This document shows, piece by piece, positions 6,617-13,587 of a DNA stretch of 14,060 nucleotides. The translations under genes were made by a program, and so were the position numbers. The first letter of the stretch is position 1. Every line of letters starts with the position of its first letter. Origin of the DNA: JBDSTZ01 sp039927975 (GTDB lineage Bacteria; Pseudomonadota; Gammaproteobacteria; Burkholderiales; Burkholderiaceae_D); contig JBDSTZ010000350.1 of the NCBI GenBank assembly GCA_039927975.1, positions 1 to 14,060 on the forward strand. The letters run 5' to 3'. The notes below the pieces were generated by a model. That model did not search any database. It was given only the letters and a program-made list of their open reading frames with translations, and was not told the origin of the DNA.

Positions 6617-6744
6617 AAGCGCCGGGCCGGGAAGGTGCGACGTGCCGCGCGGCTTGTCGCCGCCGGCGTGCGAAGTGCTGTGGCGGCTGTCCGCGCTGAC
6701 AATGGCGCGCGCGCTGGCCTGGACGTTCGGGCGCGCCATCGCCC

Positions 6745-7293
6745 TTACCAGCTGCGCTTGCGACCGGTGTCGAGGTGGACGAATTGCGAGTCCGGATAAT
6801 AGCCGACCCCGCCGCCGCCCGCCTGCATGGCAGCCTTGTGCAAGCTCGCCAGCGCCAGGCCCGGCACGCGCACGTCGATAGCCTTACCCTCCATGTGCAT
6901 ACTGTGCTTGGCCACGCCGTTGCTCGCTTCGGCCAGTTTCTTGTTCGATTCGGGCGAGCGATAGCCCGAAATGACGTGCAGCAGTTTGCTGCTGCCGAAC
7001 TGGGCGCTCACACGGTCGAGCAGGACCAGCAGTTGCGGGTCGATCTGGGCGATCTGATCGTTGCGGTGGTCCCGCAGCAACTTGTTTATTTCAGTTAAGG
7101 CTTCCGGCACAAACTGGCCCTGCGACCAGAACACGCGCTTGAGACTCTCGCCGGTGTGCGTGTTGTAGAGCTGCAGGGAACGTTCGGGCGGCAGCAGCAG
7201 GGCGGCGCGCGCCAGGCCGGGCGCGCTCAGGGCCGCAGCGATGACGGCCGAGGATTTCAGGAAGCTGCGGCGTTGTTTCATGTGGTGGCTCAT
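6745..7293 (-). CDS. Tat-exported DUF882/YcbK-type M15 peptidase
   Basis: Probable zinc peptidase acting on peptidoglycan cross-bridges in the periplasm. 182 residues. RRSFLK (8-13) followed by a hydrophobic stretch ending ARA (28-30) is a twin-arginine signal. The M15-type domain carries ISGYRSPESN (108-117), H133 and D140 in HMEGKAID (H-x6-D), and H173 in FVHLD: the three expected zinc ligands. LQLYNTHTGE (40-49) is typical of the DUF882 (YcbK) group. The start at 7293 was chosen for GAGG six bases further up; the frame is open to 7422, but that region reads as noise. The family is close to E. coli YcbK, which also has a Tat-type signal; orthology is not proven. It opens the run of three envelope genes. 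Confidence 0.88.
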   Translation of the reverse strand: MSHHMKQRRSFLKSSAVIAAALSAPGLARAALLLPPERSLQLYNTHTGESLKRVFWSQGQFVPEALTEINKLLRDHRNDQIAQIDPQLLVLLDRVSAQFGSSKLLHVISGYRSPESNKKLAEASNGVAKHSMHMEGKAIDVRVPGLALASLHKAAMQAGGGGVGYYPDSQFVHLDTGRKRSW

Positions 7294-7452
7294 GAGGCGA
7301 CCTCGCGGCATGTTGACTTGCCTACATGGTACCGCGATTGCGAAATTGGTGGCGCGAGGCTGGGCACGCCGGTCCGCGCGGCGTTGCGCGGCCGGCGACG
7401 CGGGCCACACCGCGCGGGTCAAGCGGCCCTGCGGGCTGCCGTTTCACACTGT

Positions 7453-7944
7453 TCAGCGCCGCCGCCGCAGCAGGTAGTAGCCGATCCCCACCGCCGCGCC
7501 GGCGATTGCCGCCTTGCGCGCCAGGCCAGCCGGATTGTGGCGCAACTCGGCCCGAATGCCCATCTCGGCGAAGACATTCGGAATCCTGCCTTCCATCAAG
7601 TCCTGGCCGATGCCTTCAACCACGTTGACGCGGTCAGCCAGCATCAGCATCAGCCAGTGCCGCAGGTCGTTCTCGCTGCGCTGGTAGGCTGCCGCGCGGA
7701 TTCGTCCGGACAGTCCGGATGGCGGCGTGCTGGTGCCGAACACCGGGGTAATCCCGGCCCGCTCGGTCGAGTGGAATACCTCCATGTGCACCGGCTGCTG
7801 TTCCGGCTGGTCCCAGTGCACGCCCTTGAGGCGCGGCGGGGTGCGCTCCATCGGCACGGCCGGGCGGTTGGCGCGATCGAGATCGACGCCCCAGCCTGGC
7901 ACGTCGGGTCGCGACCGCTTTACCCGGGTGATATTGGTGTCCAT
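7453..7944 (-). CDS. Conserved hypothetical protein with C-terminal membrane anchor
   Basis: 163 residues; the start has GGAGG five bases upstream of ATG 7944. No signal peptide. Residues 18-40 (GWGVDLDRANRPAVPMERTPPR region) look conserved in a family I recall only as hypothetical proteins of Burkholderiales. A middle helix-rich part (81-135) contains LMLMLADRVNVVEGIGQDLMEG. The chain ends in a short hydrophobic segment (about 144-159) followed by RRRR, so it is probably anchored in the inner membrane by its tail with the bulk in the cytoplasm. The hydrophobic run is short for a full span. It stands alone; the array of 15-bp repeats lies just upstream. Function unknown. Confidence 0.75.
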   Translation of the reverse strand: MDTNITRVKRSRPDVPGWGVDLDRANRPAVPMERTPPRLKGVHWDQPEQQPVHMEVFHSTERAGITPVFGTSTPPSGLSGRIRAAAYQRSENDLRHWLMLMLADRVNVVEGIGQDLMEGRIPNVFAEMGIRAELRHNPAGLARKAAIAGAAVGIGYYLLRRRR

Positions 7945-7965
7945 ACAGCCTCCGTGAATTGTGCA

Positions 7966-8040
7966 GTGAATCCAAAGTATGTGAACAGCGATCAAGTGAA
8001 CAGCAAGCAGGCGAACAAAACGCAGGCGAACAAAAAACAG
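7966..8040. repeat. Five tandem 15-bp units
   Basis: Contiguous units starting at 7966, 7981, 7996, 8011 and 8026, each beginning GTGAA or GCGAA on the plus strand; 7981-8040 share G(T/C)GAACA. A 12-base partial unit, GTGAATTGTGCA, precedes them (7954-7965) next to the ribosome site of the hypothetical gene. The two most alike units contain CAGGCGAACAA, the core of the 16-bp array at 13372. The array lies between the stop of the dehydrogenase and the start of the tail-anchored protein, in the promoter region of the latter. Confidence 0.75.
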
Positions 8041-8077
8041 GTGGGCGAATCAGCGTGCCGCCGTCGCATCGCGCCCG

Positions 8078-9247
8078 CTAATGCAGCAAGGCCGACCGGT
8101 CGGCGCTCGGTGGAATCAGCACCGCCTTGATACATTGGTCGAGCTTGCCCGAGAAGAGGTGGTAGGCATCTGCCACGTCTTCCAGCGGCACGCGGTGCGT
8201 GATGACCTGTTTCGGATCGATGTGGCCCGCCTGGATGTGCTCGATCAGGCGCGGCAGGTGGCGCTTGACGCTGGCCTGGTTCATGCGCAAGGTCAGCCCC
8301 TTGTTGAGGGCGTTGCCGATCGGCACCGCGTTGAAGGTTGGCCCGTACACGCCGACGATCGACACGGTGCCGCCCTTGCGCACCGAGTTGATGGCCCAGT
8401 GCAGCGCGGTGGCGGCGCCGCCCTGCAGCGGTAGCCAGCGCCCGGTGATGGTCTGGGCGAGGTTGCCCGACGCTTCACAGCCGACGCAATCGATGCAGAC
8501 GTCGGCGCCGAGGCCGTCGGTGAGCTTCTTGACGTGTTCGGCCATGTCGTTCACTTCGCGGAAATTGATGGTTTCGCACTGGGCGAAGCGGCGCACGAAG
8601 TCGAGCCGGTACTCGACGTGGTCGACCACGATGACGCGCCCGGCGCCCATCAGCCAGGCGCTCTTGGCGGCGAAGATGCCGATCGGCCCGGCGCCGAACA
8701 CGAGCACCGTGTCGCCTTCACTGATGTCGCCCATTTCGGCGGCCTGGTAGCCGGTCGGATAGGCGTCGGTGAGCAGCACCGCGTCGTCCTCGTGCAGGTC
8801 GGGCGGGATGATGGTCGGACCGACGTCGGCCATCGGCACCCGCACGTACTCGGCCTGGCCGCCGTCGTAGCCGCCGGCGGTGTGCGAATAGCCGTAGATG
8901 GCGCCGACCGCGGTCGCCTCGGAATTGGTGTTGTGGCAGTTGCTGTAAAGCTCGCGCTGGCAGAAGTAGCAGGAGCCGCAGAAGATATTGAAGGGCACCA
9001 GCACGCGGTCGCCCGGCTTGAGGGTTTGCACCGAGGGGCCGATCTCCTCGACGACGCCGGTGAATTCGTGGCCGAAGGTCATGCCGACCCGGGTGTCGGG
9101 CACCAGCCCGTGGTACAGGTGCAGGTCGGAACCGCAGATGCAGGCGCGGTTGACGCGCACGATGGCGTCGTTGGGATGCTCGATCGCGGGTTCGGCCTTT
9201 TGCTGGGCCCGCACGCGGTACGGCCCCCGGAAGTTCATCGCCAGCAT
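8078..9247 (-). CDS. Zinc-dependent alcohol dehydrogenase (formaldehyde dehydrogenase-like MDR)
   Basis: NAD-linked medium-chain dehydrogenase. 389 residues from ATG 9247, with AGGAGG six bases upstream. Catalytic zinc ligands C38 (CGSDLH), H60 and E61 (GHEF) are present. The structural zinc lobe has C90, C93, C96 and C104. The Rossmann motif GAGPIG is at 185-190, and the acidic residue ending the second strand (D209 in VIVVDH) favours NAD over NADP. The CVGCEASG region and an insert of about 20 residues (WLPLQGGAATALHW) match the FDH-like subgroup with unknown true substrate. Glutathione-independent formaldehyde dehydrogenase activity is possible, but the substrate cannot be told from sequence. 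Its frame stays open upstream to 10348 as an antisense artefact; the start is fixed by the ribosome site and homology. Divergent from the oxidoreductase gene, with a plausible sigma-70 promoter. Confidence 0.92.
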   Translation of the reverse strand: MLAMNFRGPYRVRAQQKAEPAIEHPNDAIVRVNRACICGSDLHLYHGLVPDTRVGMTFGHEFTGVVEEIGPSVQTLKPGDRVLVPFNIFCGSCYFCQRELYSNCHNTNSEATAVGAIYGYSHTAGGYDGGQAEYVRVPMADVGPTIIPPDLHEDDAVLLTDAYPTGYQAAEMGDISEGDTVLVFGAGPIGIFAAKSAWLMGAGRVIVVDHVEYRLDFVRRFAQCETINFREVNDMAEHVKKLTDGLGADVCIDCVGCEASGNLAQTITGRWLPLQGGAATALHWAINSVRKGGTVSIVGVYGPTFNAVPIGNALNKGLTLRMNQASVKRHLPRLIEHIQAGHIDPKQVITHRVPLEDVADAYHLFSGKLDQCIKAVLIPPSADRSALLH

Positions 9248-9284
9248 GCTCGCCTCCTGTCGGTTTGTTCGATTCGGTATGGGT

Positions 9285-9313
9285 ATGACAGGCGCGCGGC
9301 GCGCGAGTTTCAA
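9285..9313 (-). promoter_or_regulatory. Sigma-70-type promoter of the alcohol dehydrogenase
   Basis: TTGAAA (9313-9308), 17 bases, TGTCAT (9290-9285). The -35 matches 5 of 6 and the -10 4 of 6 consensus bases. The predicted leader is about 30 bases and carries the AGGAGG ribosome site. Confidence 0.45.
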
Positions 9314-9340
9314 GCGCCGGCACGGTTTCGCACAAGCCGC

Positions 9341-9346
9341 TAGAAT
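9341..9346 (+). promoter_or_regulatory. TAGAAT -10-like box right before the oxidoreductase start
   Basis: TAGAAT (5 of 6 consensus bases) ends seven bases before ATG 9353, which would place the transcription start at or next to the ATG. No clear -35 is seen at normal spacing and no ribosome site precedes the ATG, so a leaderless message is possible. Confidence 0.3.
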
Positions 9347-9352
9347 GGACCG

Positions 9353-10339
9353 ATGATTCCATTTTCCGTACTCGACCTGGCGCCGATCGCCGAGGGCGGC
9401 AGCGCCGCTGATTCGTTCCGCAACACGCTGAGCCTGGCGCAGCACGCCGAGCGGCTCGGCTACCGTCGCTTCTGGCTGGCCGAGCATCACGGCATGCCCG
9501 GCATCGCCAGCGCCGCAACCGCCGTGCTGATCGGCCACGTGGCCGGCGGCACCAGCACGATCCGGGTCGGCGCCGGCGGCGTCATGCTGCCGAACCATGC
9601 GCCGCTGGTCATCGCCGAGCAGTTCGGCACGCTCGAATCGCTGTATCCGGGGCGCATCGACCTCGGGCTGGGCAGGGCGCCCGGCTCGGATCAATTGACC
9701 GCGCGCGCCCTGCGCCGCACCCTGGCGTCCGACGCCGACGAGTTTCCCCAAGACGTGGCCGAACTGATCGATTTCTTTTCCGAGCAGCCGCGCCAGCAGG
9801 TGCGCGCGGTGCCGGGCACCGGCCTCAAGGTGCCGATCTGGATTCTCGGTTCGAGCCTGTTCGGCGCCCAGCTTGCCGCCGCGATGGGCCTGCCGTATGC
9901 CTTTGCCTCGCACTTCGCGCCGCAGCAGATGATGCAGGCGGTCGCGCTGTACCGCGCCAACTTCCGGCCCTCGGCCCAGCTGGACAAGCCGTACGTCATG
10001 CTCGGCTTCAATGTGTTCGCCGCCGACACCGATGACCAGGCGAAGCTGCTGGCCACCTCGATGCAGCAGGCGTTCGTGCGGCTGCGCACCGGCAGGCCGG
10101 GGCGTTTGCAACCGCCGCAGCCCGGCTATCTCGAACAACTCGGCCTGGCCGAGCGCGCCTTGCTCGACCAGGTGCTGTCCTGCTCGGCGATCGGCGCGCC
10201 CGACACCGTCGCGCGCGAGCTGCGCGGCTTTGTCGAGCGCACCGGCGCCGACGAGCTGATGATCACTTCGCAGATTTTCGACCACGCCGCCCGCCTGCAT
10301 TCCTACGAGATCGCCGCCGCCGTCATGCGCCCGGCATAG
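9353..10339 (+). CDS. yhbW: LLM-class flavin-dependent oxidoreductase (YhbW-like)
   Basis: Luciferase-like flavin oxidoreductase, cytoplasmic. 328 residues, the usual length for the group. It shows FSVLDLAPIAEGGSA at the start, AEHHGMPGIASAA (43-55), GGVMLPNHAPLVIAEQFGTL (75-94), PGRIDLGLGRAPGSDQ (99-114), WILGSSLFGAQLAA, FASHFAP and a C-terminal IFDHAARLHS. These match E. coli YhbW closely as I remember it, in order and spacing. Substrate unknown; the group is annotated by resemblance to bacterial luciferase alpha subunits. It is divergent from the dehydrogenase (105-base gap), so a shared control region is possible. No other in-frame start fits the conserved N-terminus, although the ATG lacks a good ribosome site. 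Confidence 0.93.
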   Translation: MIPFSVLDLAPIAEGGSAADSFRNTLSLAQHAERLGYRRFWLAEHHGMPGIASAATAVLIGHVAGGTSTIRVGAGGVMLPNHAPLVIAEQFGTLESLYPGRIDLGLGRAPGSDQLTARALRRTLASDADEFPQDVAELIDFFSEQPRQQVRAVPGTGLKVPIWILGSSLFGAQLAAAMGLPYAFASHFAPQQMMQAVALYRANFRPSAQLDKPYVMLGFNVFAADTDDQAKLLATSMQQAFVRLRTGRPGRLQPPQPGYLEQLGLAERALLDQVLSCSAIGAPDTVARELRGFVERTGADELMITSQIFDHAARLHSYEIAAAVMRPA

Positions 10340-10386
10340 GCGCGGCATGCGTCAACAGGACGACCCCGCGCACGGCTGAAAAGCGC

Positions 10387-10415
10387 TTTCTCTGCTGTGT
10401 GAAACGCCCTAGAAT
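10387..10415 (+). promoter_or_regulatory. Possible promoter of the M16 protease gene
   Basis: TAGAAT (10410-10415) resembles a -10 box; TTTCTC (10387-10392) lies 17 bases upstream and is a poor -35. The expected leader of about 100 bases covers the upstream in-frame ATG at 10418. The same CTAGAAT heptamer precedes the oxidoreductase gene. Confidence 0.35.
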
Positions 10416-10519
10416 ACATGAGGTGCCGCCGGAATTCGCCTTGCCGCCGCGCCTGCCAGGCCGATCTTCCCGTCGCTTCACGCGCCACCCGGCGCGCACG
10501 CCCATCAGGAGATTCACGC

Positions 10520-13297
10520 ATGCCGCTGTCGCTCCGCCATTGCCTCGCCGCCGCCTCGTTCGCCCTCCTGTCTTGCCTGTCGCTGGCCGCCATCGGCGCC
10601 GAACCGGCCCGACCGGCGCGCATGGACATCGCCATCCCCGACATTCCCTACACAAAGTTTGTCCTCAAGAACGGACTGACCGTGCTGGTGCACGAGGACC
10701 ACAAGACGCCGGTGGTGGCGGTCAACACCTGGTACCACGTCGGCTCCAAGAACGAGCAGCCCGGCAAGACCGGCTTCGCCCATTTGTTCGAACACCTGAT
10801 GTTCAGCGGCAGCGACAACTTCAACAAGACCTACATCACGGCGATGGAAGGCATAGGCGCGACCAGCCTGAACGGCACCACCAATAACGACCGCACCAAT
10901 TATTTCGAGAACGTGCCCACCTCGATGCTCGACTACACCCTGTTCGCCGAGAGCGACCGCATGGGCCATCTGCTGGGCGTGCTGGACCAGAAAAAGCTCG
11001 ACCTCCAGCGCGGCGTGGTGCAGAACGAAAAGCGCCAGCGCGAGAACCAGCCCTACGGCGTGGCTTACGAGCTGCTCACCAAGAACACCTGGCCGACCGG
11101 CCACCCCTATTCATGGACCGTGATCGGCTCCATGCAAGACCTCGACGCCGCCTCCATGACGGACGTGCAGGAATGGTTCAAGACCAACTACGGCCCCAAC
11201 AACGTGACGCTGGTGCTGGCAGGCGACATCACGCCGGCCGCCGCGCGTGCCAAGGTCGAGAAATATTATGGCGAGATTCCGCCCGGGCCGCCGCTGGCGC
11301 GCCAGGAAGCCTGGATCGCCAAGCGCAGCGGCACCCACCGAGGCGTGGTGCAGGACCGGGTGCCGCAGGCGCGCCTGTACCGGGTGTGGAACGTGCCGGG
11401 CGCCTACACGCCGACCGAGCCGCTGCTCGACCTCGGCGCCCACGTGCTGGGCGGCGGCAAGACTTCGCGTTTCTACAAGCGCCTGGTCTACAAGGATCAA
11501 CTGGCCACCAGCGCGACGTCGAGCAACGATTCGGCCGAAATCGCCGGCCAGTTCGACCTCACCCTGACGGCGCGGCCGGGCGCCGACATGCGTAAACTCG
11601 AGCAGGGCGCCGACGAGGAGTTGCGCGCCTTGCTCAAGAGCGGCCCCACGGCGGCCGAGCTGGAACTGGCCAAGACGGCCATCCTGGCGCGCTTTACCCG
11701 CATCGTCGAGCGGGTCGGCGGCTTCGGCTGCAAGAGCGACCTGCTGGCCTCGTGCGCCACCATGACCGGCAATCCGGACTGCTATAAAACCTACCTCGAA
11801 CGGATCAAGGCGGCCACCCCGGCCAGCGTGAAGGAAGCCATGAACGCGTGGCTGGCCGACGGCGACTACATCCTCGAAGTGCAGCCCTTCCCGAACGGAC
11901 TGGCGCCCAATGGCACGCTCGACCGCAAGGCCGGGCCGCCGCTCGGCGCGCCCGAATCGCTCACCCTGCCGCCGATGCAGAAGGCCACCTTGTCGAACGG
12001 CCTGAAGGTGGTGCTGGCCGAACGCCACAGCGCGCCGGTGGTCAATTTTGCGATGCTGGTCGACAGCGGCTTCGCGTCCGATTCGCTGGAGATGCCGGGA
12101 CTGGCCGGGCTCAGCCTGCGCATGCTGGAGGAGGGCACGCGCACGCGCGGGCCGCTGCAGATCAGCGCCGAACTCGAAGCGCTGGGCGCCGACTATAGCG
12201 CGGCGAGCAACCTGGACGGCGCCACCGTGCAGATGAATCTGCTCAAGGCCACCATGCCGAAAGGGCTGGCGCTGTACGCCGACATCGTGCTGCATCCGGC
12301 CTTCGCGCAGAACGAGCTGGACCGGCTCAAGCAAGACCAGCTGGCGGCGATCCAGCGTGAAAAAAGCAATCCGTCGACCATGGCCACGCGGGTGATTCCG
12401 AGCCTGCTGTACGGCAAGGGCCATGTGTATTCGCTGCCGAGCAGCGGGCTGGGCACCGAGGCCTCGGTGGCGCGCATCACGCGCGACGACCTGGTCAAGT
12501 ATCACCAGGGCTGGTTCAGGCCGAACAACGCGACGCTGCTGGTGGTCGGCGACACCACCCTGGCCGAGGTGACGCCGCTGCTGGAGAAAGCCTTCGGCGG
12601 CTGGCGGCCGGGCGAGGTGCCGAAGAAGGTTATCGCCAGCGTGGCGCAGCCGGCCAGGACCACACTCTACCTGATGGACCGGCCGGGCGCGCTGCAAAGT
12701 GTGATCTACGGCGTGCAGCTGGCGCCGCCGCGCAATTCGCCGGAAGCGGTGCCGCTGCAGGTGGTCAACAATATCTTCGGCGGCAGCTTCAGCTCGCGCA
12801 TCAATATGAACCTGCGCGAGGACAAGCACTGGTCGTACGGTGTGTCGACCCGGATCGCGCCGGCGCTGGGGCAACGTGCCTTCATGAGCGTGTCGCCGGT
12901 GCAGACCGACAAGACGCGCGACGCGCTGCAAGAGCTGGTCAAGGAATATGCCGCCATCGCCGGCGCCAGGCCGATCAGCGAGGCCGAGCTCAAGTTCGCA
13001 CAGAACAACGAGACGCTGGGCTTGCCGGGCAATTTCGAGACCGCCAGCCAGCTCAGCAGCGCATACGGGTTGATCCTCGAATACAAGCTGCCCGAGGATT
13101 ACTTCAACACCTACACGCAGCGCGTAATGTCGATGACGCCGCAGCAAGCCAACGCGCTGGCCGCGCGCGACATCCTGCCGGGCAATCTGATCTGGGTGGT
13201 GGTGGGCGACATGAGCAAGATCGAGGCGGGCGTGCGTGAGTTGAAGCTGGGTGAGGTGCGCAAGATCGATGTGGACGGCAATTTGGTGGGGCAGTGA
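10520..13297 (+). CDS. M16-family zinc metalloprotease, two-domain pitrilysin type
   Basis: Periplasmic peptidase. 925 residues from ATG 10520, preceded by AGGAGA with eight bases of spacing. An in-frame ATG at 10418 would add 34 Arg-rich residues and hide the signal peptide, so it is rejected. Signal peptide about 1-27 (cut near IGA-E). The active half holds the inverted zinc motif HLFEH (H88, E91, H92) and the distal ligand E170 in VVQNEKRQ, with the usual spacing of nearly 80 residues. The second half restarts near residue 490 with LSNGLKVVLAERHSAPVV but has PGLAGLSLRMLEE where HxxEH would be, so it is the inactive partner domain, as normal for single-chain M16 proteins. LRNREDKHW-like LREDKHWSYGV near 800 fits the substrate-binding RxxxxY-type region. 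Gene stands alone. Confidence 0.93.
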   Translation: MPLSLRHCLAAASFALLSCLSLAAIGAEPARPARMDIAIPDIPYTKFVLKNGLTVLVHEDHKTPVVAVNTWYHVGSKNEQPGKTGFAHLFEHLMFSGSDNFNKTYITAMEGIGATSLNGTTNNDRTNYFENVPTSMLDYTLFAESDRMGHLLGVLDQKKLDLQRGVVQNEKRQRENQPYGVAYELLTKNTWPTGHPYSWTVIGSMQDLDAASMTDVQEWFKTNYGPNNVTLVLAGDITPAAARAKVEKYYGEIPPGPPLARQEAWIAKRSGTHRGVVQDRVPQARLYRVWNVPGAYTPTEPLLDLGAHVLGGGKTSRFYKRLVYKDQLATSATSSNDSAEIAGQFDLTLTARPGADMRKLEQGADEELRALLKSGPTAAELELAKTAILARFTRIVERVGGFGCKSDLLASCATMTGNPDCYKTYLERIKAATPASVKEAMNAWLADGDYILEVQPFPNGLAPNGTLDRKAGPPLGAPESLTLPPMQKATLSNGLKVVLAERHSAPVVNFAMLVDSGFASDSLEMPGLAGLSLRMLEEGTRTRGPLQISAELEALGADYSAASNLDGATVQMNLLKATMPKGLALYADIVLHPAFAQNELDRLKQDQLAAIQREKSNPSTMATRVIPSLLYGKGHVYSLPSSGLGTEASVARITRDDLVKYHQGWFRPNNATLLVVGDTTLAEVTPLLEKAFGGWRPGEVPKKVIASVAQPARTTLYLMDRPGALQSVIYGVQLAPPRNSPEAVPLQVVNNIFGGSFSSRINMNLREDKHWSYGVSTRIAPALGQRAFMSVSPVQTDKTRDALQELVKEYAAIAGARPISEAELKFAQNNETLGLPGNFETASQLSSAYGLILEYKLPEDYFNTYTQRVMSMTPQQANALAARDILPGNLIWVVVGDMSKIEAGVRELKLGEVRKIDVDGNLVGQ

Positions 13298-13317
13298 CGC
13301 GACATGCCCGTCGGGCG

Positions 13318-13337
13318 CCGGCGCACTCGTGCGGCGG
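13318..13337 (+). terminator. GC-rich hairpin after the M16 protease
   Basis: CCGGCGCAC and GTGCGGCGG form a 9-bp stem with one mismatch and a nominal 2-base loop, 20 bases past the stop. No T run follows, so termination is only possible. Confidence 0.3.
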
Positions 13338-13371
13338 CGGATAGCCGGGTGTTAATGGACCGGCGGCAGCC

Positions 13372-13545
13372 CTCAGGCGAATAAGCCGCACGCGAACACG
13401 CCCTCAGGCGAACAGGGCCTCAGGCGAACAAGGCCGCAGGCGAAAATCCCTCAGGCGAACAAGGACTCAGGCGAACAAGGCCTCAGGCGAACAAGGCCTC
13501 AAGAGCACAAGGCCTCAGGCGAACAAGGCCTCAGGCGAACAAGCC
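13372..13545. repeat. Eleven tandem 16-bp units (minisatellite)
   Basis: The consensus unit is CTCAGGCGAACAAGGC. Units start at 13372, 13388, 13403, 13419, 13435, 13450, 13466, 13482, 13498, 13514 and 13530. Units 2 and 5 are 15 bases long and diverged; unit 9 has CTCAAGAGCACAAGGC; units 4, 7, 8 and 10 are identical. The array fills most of the 290-base gap between the convergent protease and chemotaxis genes and is not in a recognisable reading frame. The unit junctions create AGGCCT palindromes. Confidence 0.9.
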
Positions 13546-13587
13546 CGGGACACTAAGATCAATGCTGTACCTTACCCCGCGCCGGCC

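Noticed and set aside
7156..8130. Plus-strand frame with pentapeptide repeats at its end
   Set aside because: It runs antisense to the DUF882 peptidase and the tail-anchored protein, both better supported; the pentapeptides come from the 15-bp DNA repeat.
8078..10348. One 756-residue minus-strand protein
   Set aside because: The part beyond 9247 is antisense to the clearly conserved oxidoreductase gene and reads as low-complexity Arg/Gly/Ala-rich noise. AGGAGG and the family N-terminus place the dehydrogenase start at 9247.
10418..10519. N-terminal extension of the M16 protease from ATG 10418
   Set aside because: Adds Arg-rich residues before a normal signal peptide; AGGAGA before ATG 10520 fits better.
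11111..13147. Long minus-strand frame opposite the M16 protease
   Set aside because: Arg/His/Gln-rich shadow of a strongly coding GC-rich gene, with no family features.
13372..13545. CRISPR array
   Set aside because: Units of 15-16 bases follow one another without spacers, and no cas gene is present.
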